Source: Flavobacteriales bacterium (GTDB lineage: Bacteria > Bacteroidota > Bacteroidia > Flavobacteriales_D > Crocinitomicaceae). Taken from it: 54,156 nt of DNA. Below the pieces are notes generated by a model, which worked only from the letters and a program-made list of their open reading frames with translations, did not search any database and was not told the DNA's origin. This document shows, piece by piece, positions 42,716-50,698 of this stretch. A program made the translations under genes and the position numbers. The DNA lies in assembly GCA_947500875.1 (NCBI GenBank), contig CANMUN010000014.1, positions 1 to 54,156 of the forward strand, given 5' to 3'. Within the stretch, counting starts at the first letter, position 1, and every line of letters starts with the position of its first letter.

Positions 42716-42973
42716 GCGATAGTCTTTTCTTAAGTAAACAACATAAAAAATGAAGTGTACAACAAAATATAGAAAAGCAATTCCGATGGTTTTTATGCTA
42801 ATACCAAACCCTAACCAATAACATAGAAAGAAAGGTATTGCAGATATTAAGGTTAATACCGTTTCGGAAAAGAGAAACTTCAGCACATATACCCCTAAAA
42901 GATAAAACCTGATTTGTCTAAGCGACCAACTTTCGTTGTATGCTTCTTGTCTGAGTTCTTCGTATGATTTCAT
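42674..42973 (-). CDS. Small membrane protein, probably frameshifted near its C-terminus
   Basis: As read, 99 residues with two or three hydrophobic segments (about 24-42, 44-62, 63-80). The frame ends in an unlikely tail (TCWMITMKSASW). Adding one base to the A4 run (plus-strand T4 at 42712-42715) restores an open frame to 42612 that continues KDYRKNLLDDYNEISL and a basic coiled end, giving 120 residues, close to the 125 of the upstream paralogue-like gene. So either a real frameshift or a sequence error exists. Its ATG overlaps the stop of that gene by four bases. Function unknown. Confidence 0.55.
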   Translation of the reverse strand: MKSYEELRQEAYNESWSLRQIRFYLLGVYVLKFLFSETVLTLISAIPFFLCYWLGFGISIKTIGIAFLYFVVHFIFYVVYLRKDYRKTCWMITMKSASW

Positions 42974-43347
42974 TTTTTGAATTTTGATTTAGTGCTTTTT
43001 CGGTTATTAATTTCCTTCATTGCCTCGAGGCACCAACCTATTTCCAGATAGGCTGGTTTCATATTAATACGATAAAATTGGATGAGATAACATTCAAACA
43101 TCAAAAAACTTGCGATCAAGTAGGTTAATGCGTAATAGGGATTGGTTAATTGATGGATGAAACATACATCAACGAGGACAAAAACAGCTATGGGAGCGAT
43201 TCGGCAGTAAATTTCGGTAAACATGATTCTTAGCAATTGTAAAATGCCAATATATCCGAGTATTTGCAACGAGTTCCATTGTTTTTCTTCGAATTCCAAA
43301 AATATGTCGGTTTTAACTTGTTCGCGATTTTGCATGATGTTTTTCAT
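42970..43347 (-). CDS. Small membrane protein, likely paralogue of its downstream neighbour
   Basis: A 125-residue protein with three hydrophobic segments (about 34-50, 51-66, 72-90) and a Lys-rich C-terminal tail. The layout (an acidic, Trp-containing N-terminus such as EEKQWNSLQILGYIGIL, then three helices and a basic end) parallels the next gene, whose N-terminus reads NESWSLRQIRFYLLGVY. Sequence identity looks low, so the relationship is tentative. Start is ATG 43347; a second ATG lies at 43335. Overlap of four bases with the next gene shows they are one operon. No functional clue. Confidence 0.55.
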   Translation of the reverse strand: MKNIMQNREQVKTDIFLEFEEKQWNSLQILGYIGILQLLRIMFTEIYCRIAPIAVFVLVDVCFIHQLTNPYYALTYLIASFLMFECYLIQFYRINMKPAYLEIGWCLEAMKEINNRKSTKSKFKK

Positions 43348-43386
43348 ACATAATGCATTTTTGCGAGGAGGTTACGTGGTTATTCG

Positions 43387-43419
43387 AAAAAAAAACAGCC
43401 AAGATTTCCTGGCTGTTTT
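43387..43419 (-). terminator. Intrinsic terminator after the WG-repeat gene
   Basis: AAAACAGCCA (43392-43401) and TGGCTGTTTT (43410-43419) form a perfect 10-bp stem with an 8-nt loop. Read on the minus strand it is followed by nine T residues (complement of 43387-43395), the classical form, about 80 nt after the stop of the gene at 43498-46209. Confidence 0.8.
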
Positions 43420-43497
43420 AGATGTGGGATGAACCGTGAATACTACGTATTCGTTTCAGTTAGTAAGAATAAGTCACGATAACCGTTTGAGTTAAAA

Positions 43498-46209
43498 TCA
43501 ATAATCTCGGATGTTTTCGTCGGTTGCTTCTTCTGTTTTCAGAAGTTCGTTCATCAAATTTTTGGTCAGCAGTTTTTTACCAAGTACGCATTTGTACTCG
43601 CCGCCGTAGGATGCTTCAATGGAATCGTATTCAAACGGTATCAGCACATTATTCGCTGCATCGATTACTCCGTATTTGAAGGTTATACCATCACCGCAAG
43701 TTGCAGCAATGATAGCGCTTTCGTCTGTTCCGATAACATCGCAATATGCGGGTTTGATAACCCATTGCCCAAGTTCATTGATCACGCCCCATTTTCCATT
43801 TTCTGCTTTTACACCAATTAACGCCCATCGGTAAAAATAGTTCGGCATACTTACTTCCACGATTCCATCCATGCGGTCGTATTTTTTCGAAAGGGTATTG
43901 AAAATACTATATTTTCCATCCTTTTGGCAGAAGAAAAGCGAATCGCGTATGGGAAGGATTGACTGGGCATTTTCAACCAAAACTTTCCCTTTTTCGTCCA
44001 TGAGGTCAAACCCGTTGAAATCTTGGTAGGTGCCAATGAATGAACCTTCTTCCTTGATTTCAGCGTATTTGTAGTCCGCGATTTTGTTTCCTTTATTGTC
44101 GGATAAACCATAAATTCCTCCAGTTGGATAACCGTACTCATCTTTGGTCACCTCTTTTCCTATTAGGTAGGTTTTATTGTCGTAGGAATATCCCAATTCA
44201 TCGATAAAATTCGCTTCCTTGTCGGTTAGTACCTGGAGGGAGGGATACTTCATTAAGTAGGCAAATCCGTCTAAATCGGTAACAATTAAAGTGCTATCGT
44301 TTTCAAATTCAATTTCCTTGAATTTAAACGGTGTTAAGGTGTCTCCTTTGGTATTTACCACTCCCCAGTTTCCGCCTTCAATGTCCATACCTCCATAGTA
44401 ATTGTCTTTCGCGCTTCCGTAGATGTTTGCAAAGTAAACATCTTTTTGGTCGTAGAGTCCTGCACTTTTGAGGTATGCGTATTTAGGTTTTAGTACGGTA
44501 TTTCCTTCGGCATCAACTAAACCGAATTTATTATTCATAGAAACAATAAAGGTATTTTTATTGTATTCACGTTCCAAGTAATCGTAACGAGTGGGAACAA
44601 CTACCTTCCCCGTAGCCGCCTCGATTACGCCCATTTTTTTTGTGGAGTTTTGCTCATTTTCGATAGTTACGATGCACGACCCATCGTTGCAGTCAATTTC
44701 CTGGTAAAGGTGGTCGGTTAATTTATTTCCAGTAAGTGAAAGCAAGCCCCACTTACCGTTTTTCTTTACCTTAAGCATCATGTCGTTGCCATATCCTTCG
44801 GTCTCAATGTCTTCATAGGTCAACGGAATTACTTGTTCTCCATTCGCATTATAAATACCAAATACTCCGCCTTCCGGTTTTCCGTATCCTTGGTCTTTGC
44901 CTCCTATTTGTACCAAACATAATCCATCTTCGATGTTCTCCATGTAGGTGAATGATTCCGTGGAACCTTGCGGATTTTTCAATACGGGTTTTAAGTTGCG
45001 GTCGTAGGCGGCCCATGTTCCTTTGGATTTCAACAACAATAATTGATCATTGTTATAGGAGTAGGGGATCGTGTAATCTTCAACTAAATCTTGTAATACG
45101 ACTTTACCCGTTAAATCAATCAAATTATAGACGGTCGGAGCATAATCGTACTCCTCGAAATCTCCCTCAAATTCGTCGCCCCCTTTTTTCTTTTTCTTTT
45201 TCTTCTTTTTTTCGGGTTTCTTCATCGGTTCCACCAAAAGGTATTTGTCAAAAATCGTTGAAGTGTTGATGTAATTGTAGGGAATTTTGCTCACAATTTT
45301 ACCTGTTGCGCTGTACAAGTAATTTTGTCCATCTTTATTCTCAACTGCGAACATCTTTTGGTCACACCCAATGTCAAGTATATTAATGTATTTGAAGGAG
45401 GTTGGAAGAATGACGTTTAGATTCTCGTCTAAATACCCTTTTTTTCCATTGGTTGTAACTCGAAAACCGACGGTTTTACTGTAATCGTTGGAACTCCGTT
45501 CTGCCTCCATTTCGTCATAAGGGGTTGTTCCCACCATTTTACCATTGAGATCAATCAAGTAATATTTGAGAAACATGTCCTGCACCAAGAATTTACCATT
45601 GTTCAAATCATCCAATTCTCGGTATTTAACAGGAATAATAGTCTTGTAATTCTTATCAATCATTCCTTTATAGCCCCCTAGTTGTACTACAAATCCTCGA
45701 TCGTTGTCGTCAATGTATTGATACACCGGTGTTAGGGATTTGCCCTGATAATTATATAATTGATAATAGTCGTTGCTTGTCTTGACTCTTATCAACCCCG
45801 GTAAATCGTAAAAATAGTCTAAATCATTGTGAATTATAGGTAGAACGGTTTTGCCTTCGGAAGTGACAATACCCAATAATTCTCCGGATTGCACCGCATA
45901 CAAACTGTCGGAGTATCCAAATTTGTACATGTAATCGTACTTGGCATTTAGCACAATTTTACCGGTTTTGTCGATCAAACCGTATTTAGCGCCTTCTATT
46001 TTACCGTAGCCGCTGCTGTTATTGCCTCCCGTTGAAAAAACGGCGAGTCCAGCTTCGTCAAAATCGTCCAGGTATGTAAAGTTCTGTGAAATTTGTTTGC
46101 CTGATTTGTCCGTTAGGAAGAACGATTTACGAATTTGTAAATCTTGTGCAAAGCTTGAGGTTGACAATGCCAAAAGGAATGTAACCAATTTAAAATAGTT
46201 CACTTTCAT
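43498..46209 (-). CDS. Secreted WG-repeat protein with poly-lysine insert
   Basis: A 903-residue exported protein with a signal peptide (1-21, ending SFA-Q). It is built of about ten or more WG-type repeats, for example KYGLIDKTGKIVLNAKYDYM near 64, KFGLVDAEGNTVLKPKYAYL in the middle and KWGVINELGQWVIKPAYCDV near 850; each has a YG or WG turn, a (D/N)-x-x-G hairpin and a closing Pro-x-(Y/F). WG repeats form beta-propeller-like or elongated scaffolds and occur in Bacteroidota envelope proteins of unknown role. Near residue 330 an insert with nine consecutive Lys and then an acidic stretch interrupts the repeats. No sorting domain is visible at the C-terminus. Monocistronic, with a strong terminator. 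Confidence 0.85.
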   Translation of the reverse strand: MKVNYFKLVTFLLALSTSSFAQDLQIRKSFFLTDKSGKQISQNFTYLDDFDEAGLAVFSTGGNNSSGYGKIEGAKYGLIDKTGKIVLNAKYDYMYKFGYSDSLYAVQSGELLGIVTSEGKTVLPIIHNDLDYFYDLPGLIRVKTSNDYYQLYNYQGKSLTPVYQYIDDNDRGFVVQLGGYKGMIDKNYKTIIPVKYRELDDLNNGKFLVQDMFLKYYLIDLNGKMVGTTPYDEMEAERSSNDYSKTVGFRVTTNGKKGYLDENLNVILPTSFKYINILDIGCDQKMFAVENKDGQNYLYSATGKIVSKIPYNYINTSTIFDKYLLVEPMKKPEKKKKKKKKKGGDEFEGDFEEYDYAPTVYNLIDLTGKVVLQDLVEDYTIPYSYNNDQLLLLKSKGTWAAYDRNLKPVLKNPQGSTESFTYMENIEDGLCLVQIGGKDQGYGKPEGGVFGIYNANGEQVIPLTYEDIETEGYGNDMMLKVKKNGKWGLLSLTGNKLTDHLYQEIDCNDGSCIVTIENEQNSTKKMGVIEAATGKVVVPTRYDYLEREYNKNTFIVSMNNKFGLVDAEGNTVLKPKYAYLKSAGLYDQKDVYFANIYGSAKDNYYGGMDIEGGNWGVVNTKGDTLTPFKFKEIEFENDSTLIVTDLDGFAYLMKYPSLQVLTDKEANFIDELGYSYDNKTYLIGKEVTKDEYGYPTGGIYGLSDNKGNKIADYKYAEIKEEGSFIGTYQDFNGFDLMDEKGKVLVENAQSILPIRDSLFFCQKDGKYSIFNTLSKKYDRMDGIVEVSMPNYFYRWALIGVKAENGKWGVINELGQWVIKPAYCDVIGTDESAIIAATCGDGITFKYGVIDAANNVLIPFEYDSIEASYGGEYKCVLGKKLLTKNLMNELLKTEEATDENIRDY

Positions 46210-46242
46210 AATATGAGAATAGAATTAGATAGCGAATTTAGT

Positions 46243-46250
46243 TATTTTTG
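46243..46250 (+). promoter_or_regulatory. -7 box of the C1 peptidase gene
   Basis: TATTTTTG fits TAnnTTTG and lies 25 nt before the ATG at 46276. It falls inside the longer reading frame that begins at 46213, so it supports the shorter protein. Confidence 0.45.
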
Positions 46251-46275
46251 GACATATTTCAAACTTATCGGTTTT

Positions 46276-47607
46276 ATGAAAAGGTCTAAAATTGCAATAA
46301 TTGGTTCAGTTGGTTTAGCCGCCATTTTCTTTGGTTATTATTTATTCAAAAATTCAGAAGAATTTATCGAGAGTAATGGAATTGTAGGTGTAGCATCCAA
46401 GGTTAACGCTTCACTAAAAGGACTTGGCTGTTTAGTTAACCATGAGAGCAACTCTAAAGAACACGCTTTTAACTTTTCCCAGATGGCTTTCTCGAAGAGC
46501 CAAAATGCCAGCGGTTTACTATCGAGATATTCATTGGAAGAGTACCTTCCTGAAATTGGAGACCAAGGCGATGTTGGTTCGTGCGTTGGTTGGGCTACCG
46601 CGTACTACGGTTTAACCATTGTCAAACGCATAGAGAAAGGTAGAGATTATCCTGAGTTTTCTGCATTAAGTGTATTTAACCGATTTTGTTACCTCAAAGG
46701 ATTAGATCCTTGCGGTGGAGGTTCATACATCGATGGTTGCCTGAGTCTATTAGTTACCAAGGGTTGTCCGTTCGTCAGGGATTATGATAAACCCAACTGC
46801 AGTGTTGATGCAAATAATAAACGATACAGCGACTGTTTATTCAGTTTTGAACGCTTGCAACACAACAATGTCAATCAATTGAAATTATCGTTGGCGAATA
46901 ATTGTCCGGTGGTGATTGGTTTAGAAGTCTTTGTAGGAGGATTAGGGAATAATTTAAATTCGAAGTTTTTAGATTCCAACGGTGTTGCAAAAATGGAAGT
47001 TTTTAGAACCTCAAAGTCTCCTGTAGGTGGGCATGCGCTGTGTGTTGTGGGGTACGACGATAACGTAGGAGGAGGGGCCTTTAAAATTGCGAACAGTTGG
47101 GGGAAAAATTGGGGGAAATCAGGCTTTTTTTGGTTGCGCTATAAGGATTTAGACATGGTTCGATGCGCTTTCAGTATGTTTACCAATGACGTTTTGGATA
47201 ACAACAGCACCAACAAGAGTCTTAAAACCAGAGCCCTCACCATTAACAATGAAACTGCAGACAATATGTATTTGGCGTTGGGTTACGATACTCCCAAAGG
47301 TATCCAAACGAAAGGTTGGTTTCGAATAGAAGCGGGGTTATCGCGCAACATTGATATTTCACAACGCTCAACGAATGGTATCTATTACATTCTAATGGAT
47401 GAGGATGGTAACATTCTTGAAGGTAAAAACAATGTAAAAACGATGCCTTTAAAGAAAATATCGTTTGATTTGTACTCAAAGGATGTCGGGTCGGAAGAAA
47501 CTTCAAACTTTCAGTATACCGCTTGGATGCCATCCAATAAAAAGTCCGTTCAGACGGTCAAATTATACCGAGTCGATAAAGAGTTCCGATTGGATGCTTG
47601 TCGATAA
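46276..47607 (+). CDS. C1 (papain-like) cysteine peptidase, membrane anchored
   Basis: A 443-residue papain-family protease. A hydrophobic segment at about 6-24 with basic residues before it acts as a membrane anchor or uncleaved signal. The peptidase domain carries all key residues: oxyanion Gln97 in GDQGDVGSCVGWA, catalytic Cys103, His253 in VGGHALCVVGYDDN and Asn273 in KIANSWGKNWGKSGFFWLRY. Several extra Cys (near 138, 146, 155, 164, 175) suggest disulfides, so it acts outside the cytoplasm. After about 310 is a beta-rich domain of unknown type. There is no clear propeptide of the cathepsin type. The gene is alone between the WG-repeat gene (divergent) and a convergent collagen-like gene. 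Confidence 0.9.
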   Translation: MKRSKIAIIGSVGLAAIFFGYYLFKNSEEFIESNGIVGVASKVNASLKGLGCLVNHESNSKEHAFNFSQMAFSKSQNASGLLSRYSLEEYLPEIGDQGDVGSCVGWATAYYGLTIVKRIEKGRDYPEFSALSVFNRFCYLKGLDPCGGGSYIDGCLSLLVTKGCPFVRDYDKPNCSVDANNKRYSDCLFSFERLQHNNVNQLKLSLANNCPVVIGLEVFVGGLGNNLNSKFLDSNGVAKMEVFRTSKSPVGGHALCVVGYDDNVGGGAFKIANSWGKNWGKSGFFWLRYKDLDMVRCAFSMFTNDVLDNNSTNKSLKTRALTINNETADNMYLALGYDTPKGIQTKGWFRIEAGLSRNIDISQRSTNGIYYILMDEDGNILEGKNNVKTMPLKKISFDLYSKDVGSEETSNFQYTAWMPSNKKSVQTVKLYRVDKEFRLDACR

Positions 47608-47615
47608 ATTTATGT

Positions 47616-49763
47616 TTACTTCTCCTCCAACTCTAAAATTCGAGCTTTGAGCGCTTCTATTTCAAGTTCTTGCGCTTTCAATGCTTCTACCAATACGGGA
47701 ATCACTTCGATATAACCTACCGTTTTTAGGGTTTCGTAGCCTTTATCAGAAGGATTCAAACGCGTTGAGTGGTAAGGAATGTTCTTCGTTTTTACGATGT
47801 CGGGCATGACCTGCTCTACCTCCTGGGCAATGAATCCGTAGGTGGTTCCCGTTTTAAGCCCTAAGCCTGCATATTCGTCCAACTTATGCTCATAAGTAAC
47901 TCCGCGCAATCCTCGGATGATGTCCATCGGTTGACGTATGGTTTGGATGTTTTTTTTGATTTTTTGATCGGAGGCTGACCCAAAATATCCGGTATAACCC
48001 AAGTCGTTTTGGAATAGTCCTCCCCATCCATTTCCAGCCGAAGGAAGGCTTCCGACGACGCCACAAGCATTCGTATTAGAACTGGAGCCTCGAACTCCTG
48101 CACTGCTGGCAGAAGAACCCGCATGCTCACCTTGTATGGTCGCAAAGTTGGTAGCATTTCCCGAGTAGGTGTGACCATAAATACCTGATCCATCGTTGGA
48201 CGCATAACCATTGATGGCCCATGGTAGCCCCACCGTTGAAACACCACCGACTAAATCACCCGTAAAATTAAATTGTGCGGCAGATGCCCCGAAGAAAATC
48301 TCTCCGGTTTGTGAAAAGCGCGCTCTAAGGGAATTATTAGCGTAGATGTCGAACGGTTGACTGCTCAAAGTACCTGCAATAATCGCTGAGGAAGAAGTAT
48401 TTCCCCCAACTAAAAGGGCTTTGGCCGTGGAGTTGACCGTTTGAGGCGCAGTAGTTACGGTGGATAAAGTTCCGTCCGTTCCAAAATTGTTGGAACTAAT
48501 GGTCCAAGATGGTCCTTGGGCACCTGTAGGTCCTGCGGGCCCTTGAGGACCTGTAGCTCCTGCTGGTCCGGTGGCTCCTGTCAATCCGGTTGCGCCGGCC
48601 GGACCTTGGAGGCCGGTAGCTCCTGTTGGACCTGCGGGCCCTTGTGGACCTACTGCGCCGGCCGGACCTTGGAGGCCGGTTGCTCCTGTTAATCCGGTTG
48701 CGCCGGCCGGACCTTGGAGGCCGGTAGCTCCCGTAGGACCTGCCGGGCCTTGAGGACCTGCTGCGCCGGCCGGACCTTGGAGGCCGGTTGCCCCTGTCAA
48801 TCCGGTCGCTCCCGTAGGACCTGCCGGGCCTTGAGGACCTGCTGCGCCGGCCGGACCTTGGGGCCCGGTTGCACCAGCAGGACCGGTGGCTCCAATTAAA
48901 GAAACACCGTTGGGCCAAACACCGTTTGCTTTCGGCCCGAAAAGTTGATTCGTAGCAGTATTGATGTAGAAATCACCGTTGTTTCCAGTATTCGTTGTAG
49001 GATTGGTTACCCCGTTCAGCATGGAAGTTCCTGCTGGACCAACAGCACCTGTAGGACCTTGTGGCCCGGCTGAACCTGTCGCACCGGCGGGTCCTTGCGG
49101 TCCTGTTGCACCCGTGGCACCTGCTGCACCTTGGGGTCCTGCTGCACCCGTTGCACCAGCGGGTCCTTGCGGTCCTGTTGCACCCGTGGCGCCCGCATTC
49201 CCCTGAGGGCCTTTAATATTTCCAGTTAAGGTCCAAGTAGTCGAGTTGGTTTTGTAATAAACGTCTCCGTTTTGAGTATTTAAGTAAAAATCTCCCATCG
49301 TGCCAAGGGCTGCCGCGGGAACGGTGGTGCCATAGCGCCATTGGTTGAGTTGAGCACCCGCTGTTTTCGCATACAAAGCATAAGGTACACTCATTAAGCG
49401 TTGAGAGCCGTAATCAATGTAATTGGTTCCATTGGCGAAATCTACGCCAAGACTTACCCAGTAATTCCCTGAGGCCCAGTTGATGCTGCTAAAGGTTCCT
49501 GATAAGACGGTGCCCTGACCAATCACAAAATTCACTAAACCAAAATTGGAAGTTGTGACCGATTGACGTTCTGCGTAAACCACGGTTCCATTTGCTGAAG
49601 ATTGTTTGATTTGGACCCTCACCGCCACCATGACATTGGTAACGAGGGTTCCGTCGGTTTTTCGAATCACGGCCTGATAATTTATTCCCTCGGGCATTTG
49701 AGCAAATAGCGCGGAGGAAAAAAGCAACACCATGAGGCTAAAGTAGAGTTTTGAAGATAGCAT
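47616..49763 (-). CDS. Collagen-like repeat protein with C-terminal S74 (endosialidase chaperone) domain
   Basis: A 715-residue secreted protein from the ATG at 49763, which starts a clean signal peptide ([13 protein letters not shown]); the longer frame adds an unrelated leader. Residues 20-180 are a beta domain shared with the gene at 50699. Gly-x-y collagen-like blocks rich in GPAGATG cover about 186-248 and 290-421, separated by one [11 protein letters not shown] module. The C-terminal 120 residues contain [10 protein letters not shown] near 596 and the [15 protein letters not shown] segment, the hallmark of Peptidase_S74 intramolecular chaperones, which trimerise and cleave themselves at a Ser. 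A trimeric surface fibre is the likely product. A coiled coil ([20 protein letters not shown]) ends the protein. Confidence 0.88.
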   Translation of the reverse strand: MLSSKLYFSLMVLLFSSALFAQMPEGINYQAVIRKTDGTLVTNVMVAVRVQIKQSSANGTVVYAERQSVTTSNFGLVNFVIGQGTVLSGTFSSINWASGNYWVSLGVDFANGTNYIDYGSQRLMSVPYALYAKTAGAQLNQWRYGTTVPAAALGTMGDFYLNTQNGDVYYKTNSTTWTLTGNIKGPQGNAGATGATGPQGPAGATGAAGPQGAAGATGATGPQGPAGATGSAGPQGPTGAVGPAGTSMLNGVTNPTTNTGNNGDFYINTATNQLFGPKANGVWPNGVSLIGATGPAGATGPQGPAGAAGPQGPAGPTGATGLTGATGLQGPAGAAGPQGPAGPTGATGLQGPAGATGLTGATGLQGPAGAVGPQGPAGPTGATGLQGPAGATGLTGATGPAGATGPQGPAGPTGAQGPSWTISSNNFGTDGTLSTVTTAPQTVNSTAKALLVGGNTSSSAIIAGTLSSQPFDIYANNSLRARFSQTGEIFFGASAAQFNFTGDLVGGVSTVGLPWAINGYASNDGSGIYGHTYSGNATNFATIQGEHAGSSASSAGVRGSSSNTNACGVVGSLPSAGNGWGGLFQNDLGYTGYFGSASDQKIKKNIQTIRQPMDIIRGLRGVTYEHKLDEYAGLGLKTGTTYGFIAQEVEQVMPDIVKTKNIPYHSTRLNPSDKGYETLKTVGYIEVIPVLVEALKAQELEIEALKARILELEEK
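48592..48862. repeat. GC-rich tandem DNA repeats in the collagen-coding block
   Basis: The sequence GCGCCGGCCGGACCTTGG occurs five times, starting at 48592, 48655, 48700, 48763 and 48844. The intervals (63, 45, 63 and 81 bp) are all multiples of nine, so whole Gly-x-y triplets can be gained or lost without a frameshift. GC content is far above the surrounding genes. This should be a site of slippage or recombination. Confidence 0.7.
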
Positions 49764-49847
49764 AAGATTAGATTTGAAAGGAAAGTTACGCAAAATTTCG
49801 AGATGATTCAATAATGATATCCGAATTAACGTAAAGCTAATAGGAAC

Positions 49848-50696
49848 CTACCGGGCGAGGAGTTCACGGAAGAAAAGGAATTGTTCGTAGAGTCCTTGAT
49901 AATTCAAATATTCCGGAAGGTCCGAAATTTTGTGGTAATCTAAATGAGTGCCCGTGGTGAACGTGTAACAGGGTACTGATAAAAAGTGCTTGGTATCGAG
50001 GATTTCACAGCGTTGAGAACTTTCTTTTGTTAGTTGAAAACTCTTCGAGCTATTCATTAGATTGACATCGGAATTGCTCGAATAAAGGAGTTTGGGGTGC
50101 AGCGTATCCATGCGACCTATCATGTCGAAATTGTACACCAGGCAGAGATTTTTCCAACGTTTTTTCCAGTGTTTCGACAAATGTTCTGAACCGTACAGTC
50201 CCAGTTCATGTCCTGTGTACGCAACGAACAACAGGTTGCAAATGCTGTTATGTTCGGTAAAATAATTATGCATTTCAATGAGCATAGCAACTCCCGACGC
50301 ATTGTCGTCTGCTCCAGGATGCACCTCGTTTTTTCCAGGCGATTTGGATAATTCCCCACCGAGGCCAAGGTGGTCAATGTGGGCTCCAAGCAAGATGGTT
50401 TTCGAAGACTTTCGATTGATAAAAGCGGTAACCATCTCGCTGTTTACGGTGTTTCCTTGTGCTGTAAAGCGGTAAGAAAGCTTTTCTTTTTTCGACCCTG
50501 TGTTCCATTGTTCCCAAACGTATCGGTTCGCTAAGCTTTCTCCCAAACTTCCGCTAGCACGGCCTTGGAGGGTATGTCCACACAAGGCATCAACATGCTG
50601 TCTGAAGTCCGTTAGTGGATTTTCTGAGGTTTGTCCGTAAAAGGCCCAACCGAAAATGTAAATTGCAAAAAAGCAACAATAGCGATAAGCGGTCAA
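49848..50696 (-). CDS. M28-family zinc aminopeptidase, exported
   Basis: About 282 residues from a TTG at 50696, two bases after the stop of the upstream collagen-like gene; the longer ATG-less frame to 50774 runs inside that gene. A signal peptide spans about 1-21 (ending WAFYGQ). The M28 co-catalytic zinc site is visible: His106 in LGAHIDHLG, bridging Asp130 in GADDNASG, catalytic Glu164 in TGHELGLYGS, an Asp in FDMIGR near 194, and the last His in GTHLDYHKISD near 257. It removes N-terminal residues from peptides, probably in the periplasm. It is translationally linked to the collagen-like gene and lies between the two paralogues, so it may act on the same surface structure or its breakdown products. 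Confidence 0.82.
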   Translation of the reverse strand: MTAYRYCCFFAIYIFGWAFYGQTSENPLTDFRQHVDALCGHTLQGRASGSLGESLANRYVWEQWNTGSKKEKLSYRFTAQGNTVNSEMVTAFINRKSSKTILLGAHIDHLGLGGELSKSPGKNEVHPGADDNASGVAMLIEMHNYFTEHNSICNLLFVAYTGHELGLYGSEHLSKHWKKRWKNLCLVYNFDMIGRMDTLHPKLLYSSNSDVNLMNSSKSFQLTKESSQRCEILDTKHFLSVPCYTFTTGTHLDYHKISDLPEYLNYQGLYEQFLFFRELLAR

Positions 50697-50698
50697 TC

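Noticed and set aside
46213..46275. N-terminal extension of the C1 peptidase
   Set aside because: It contains the likely -7 box at 46243-46250 and spoils the anchor segment that begins at the ATG 46276.
48592..48862. CRISPR-like regularly spaced repeats
   Set aside because: The 18-bp repeats are inside a continuous coding frame, the spacers are themselves collagen codons, and no cas gene is present.
48496..49206. Long reading frames on both strands across the collagen block
   Set aside because: They are produced by the periodic GC-rich Gly-x-y codons; they have no start signals and consist of low-complexity Pro/Arg repeats.
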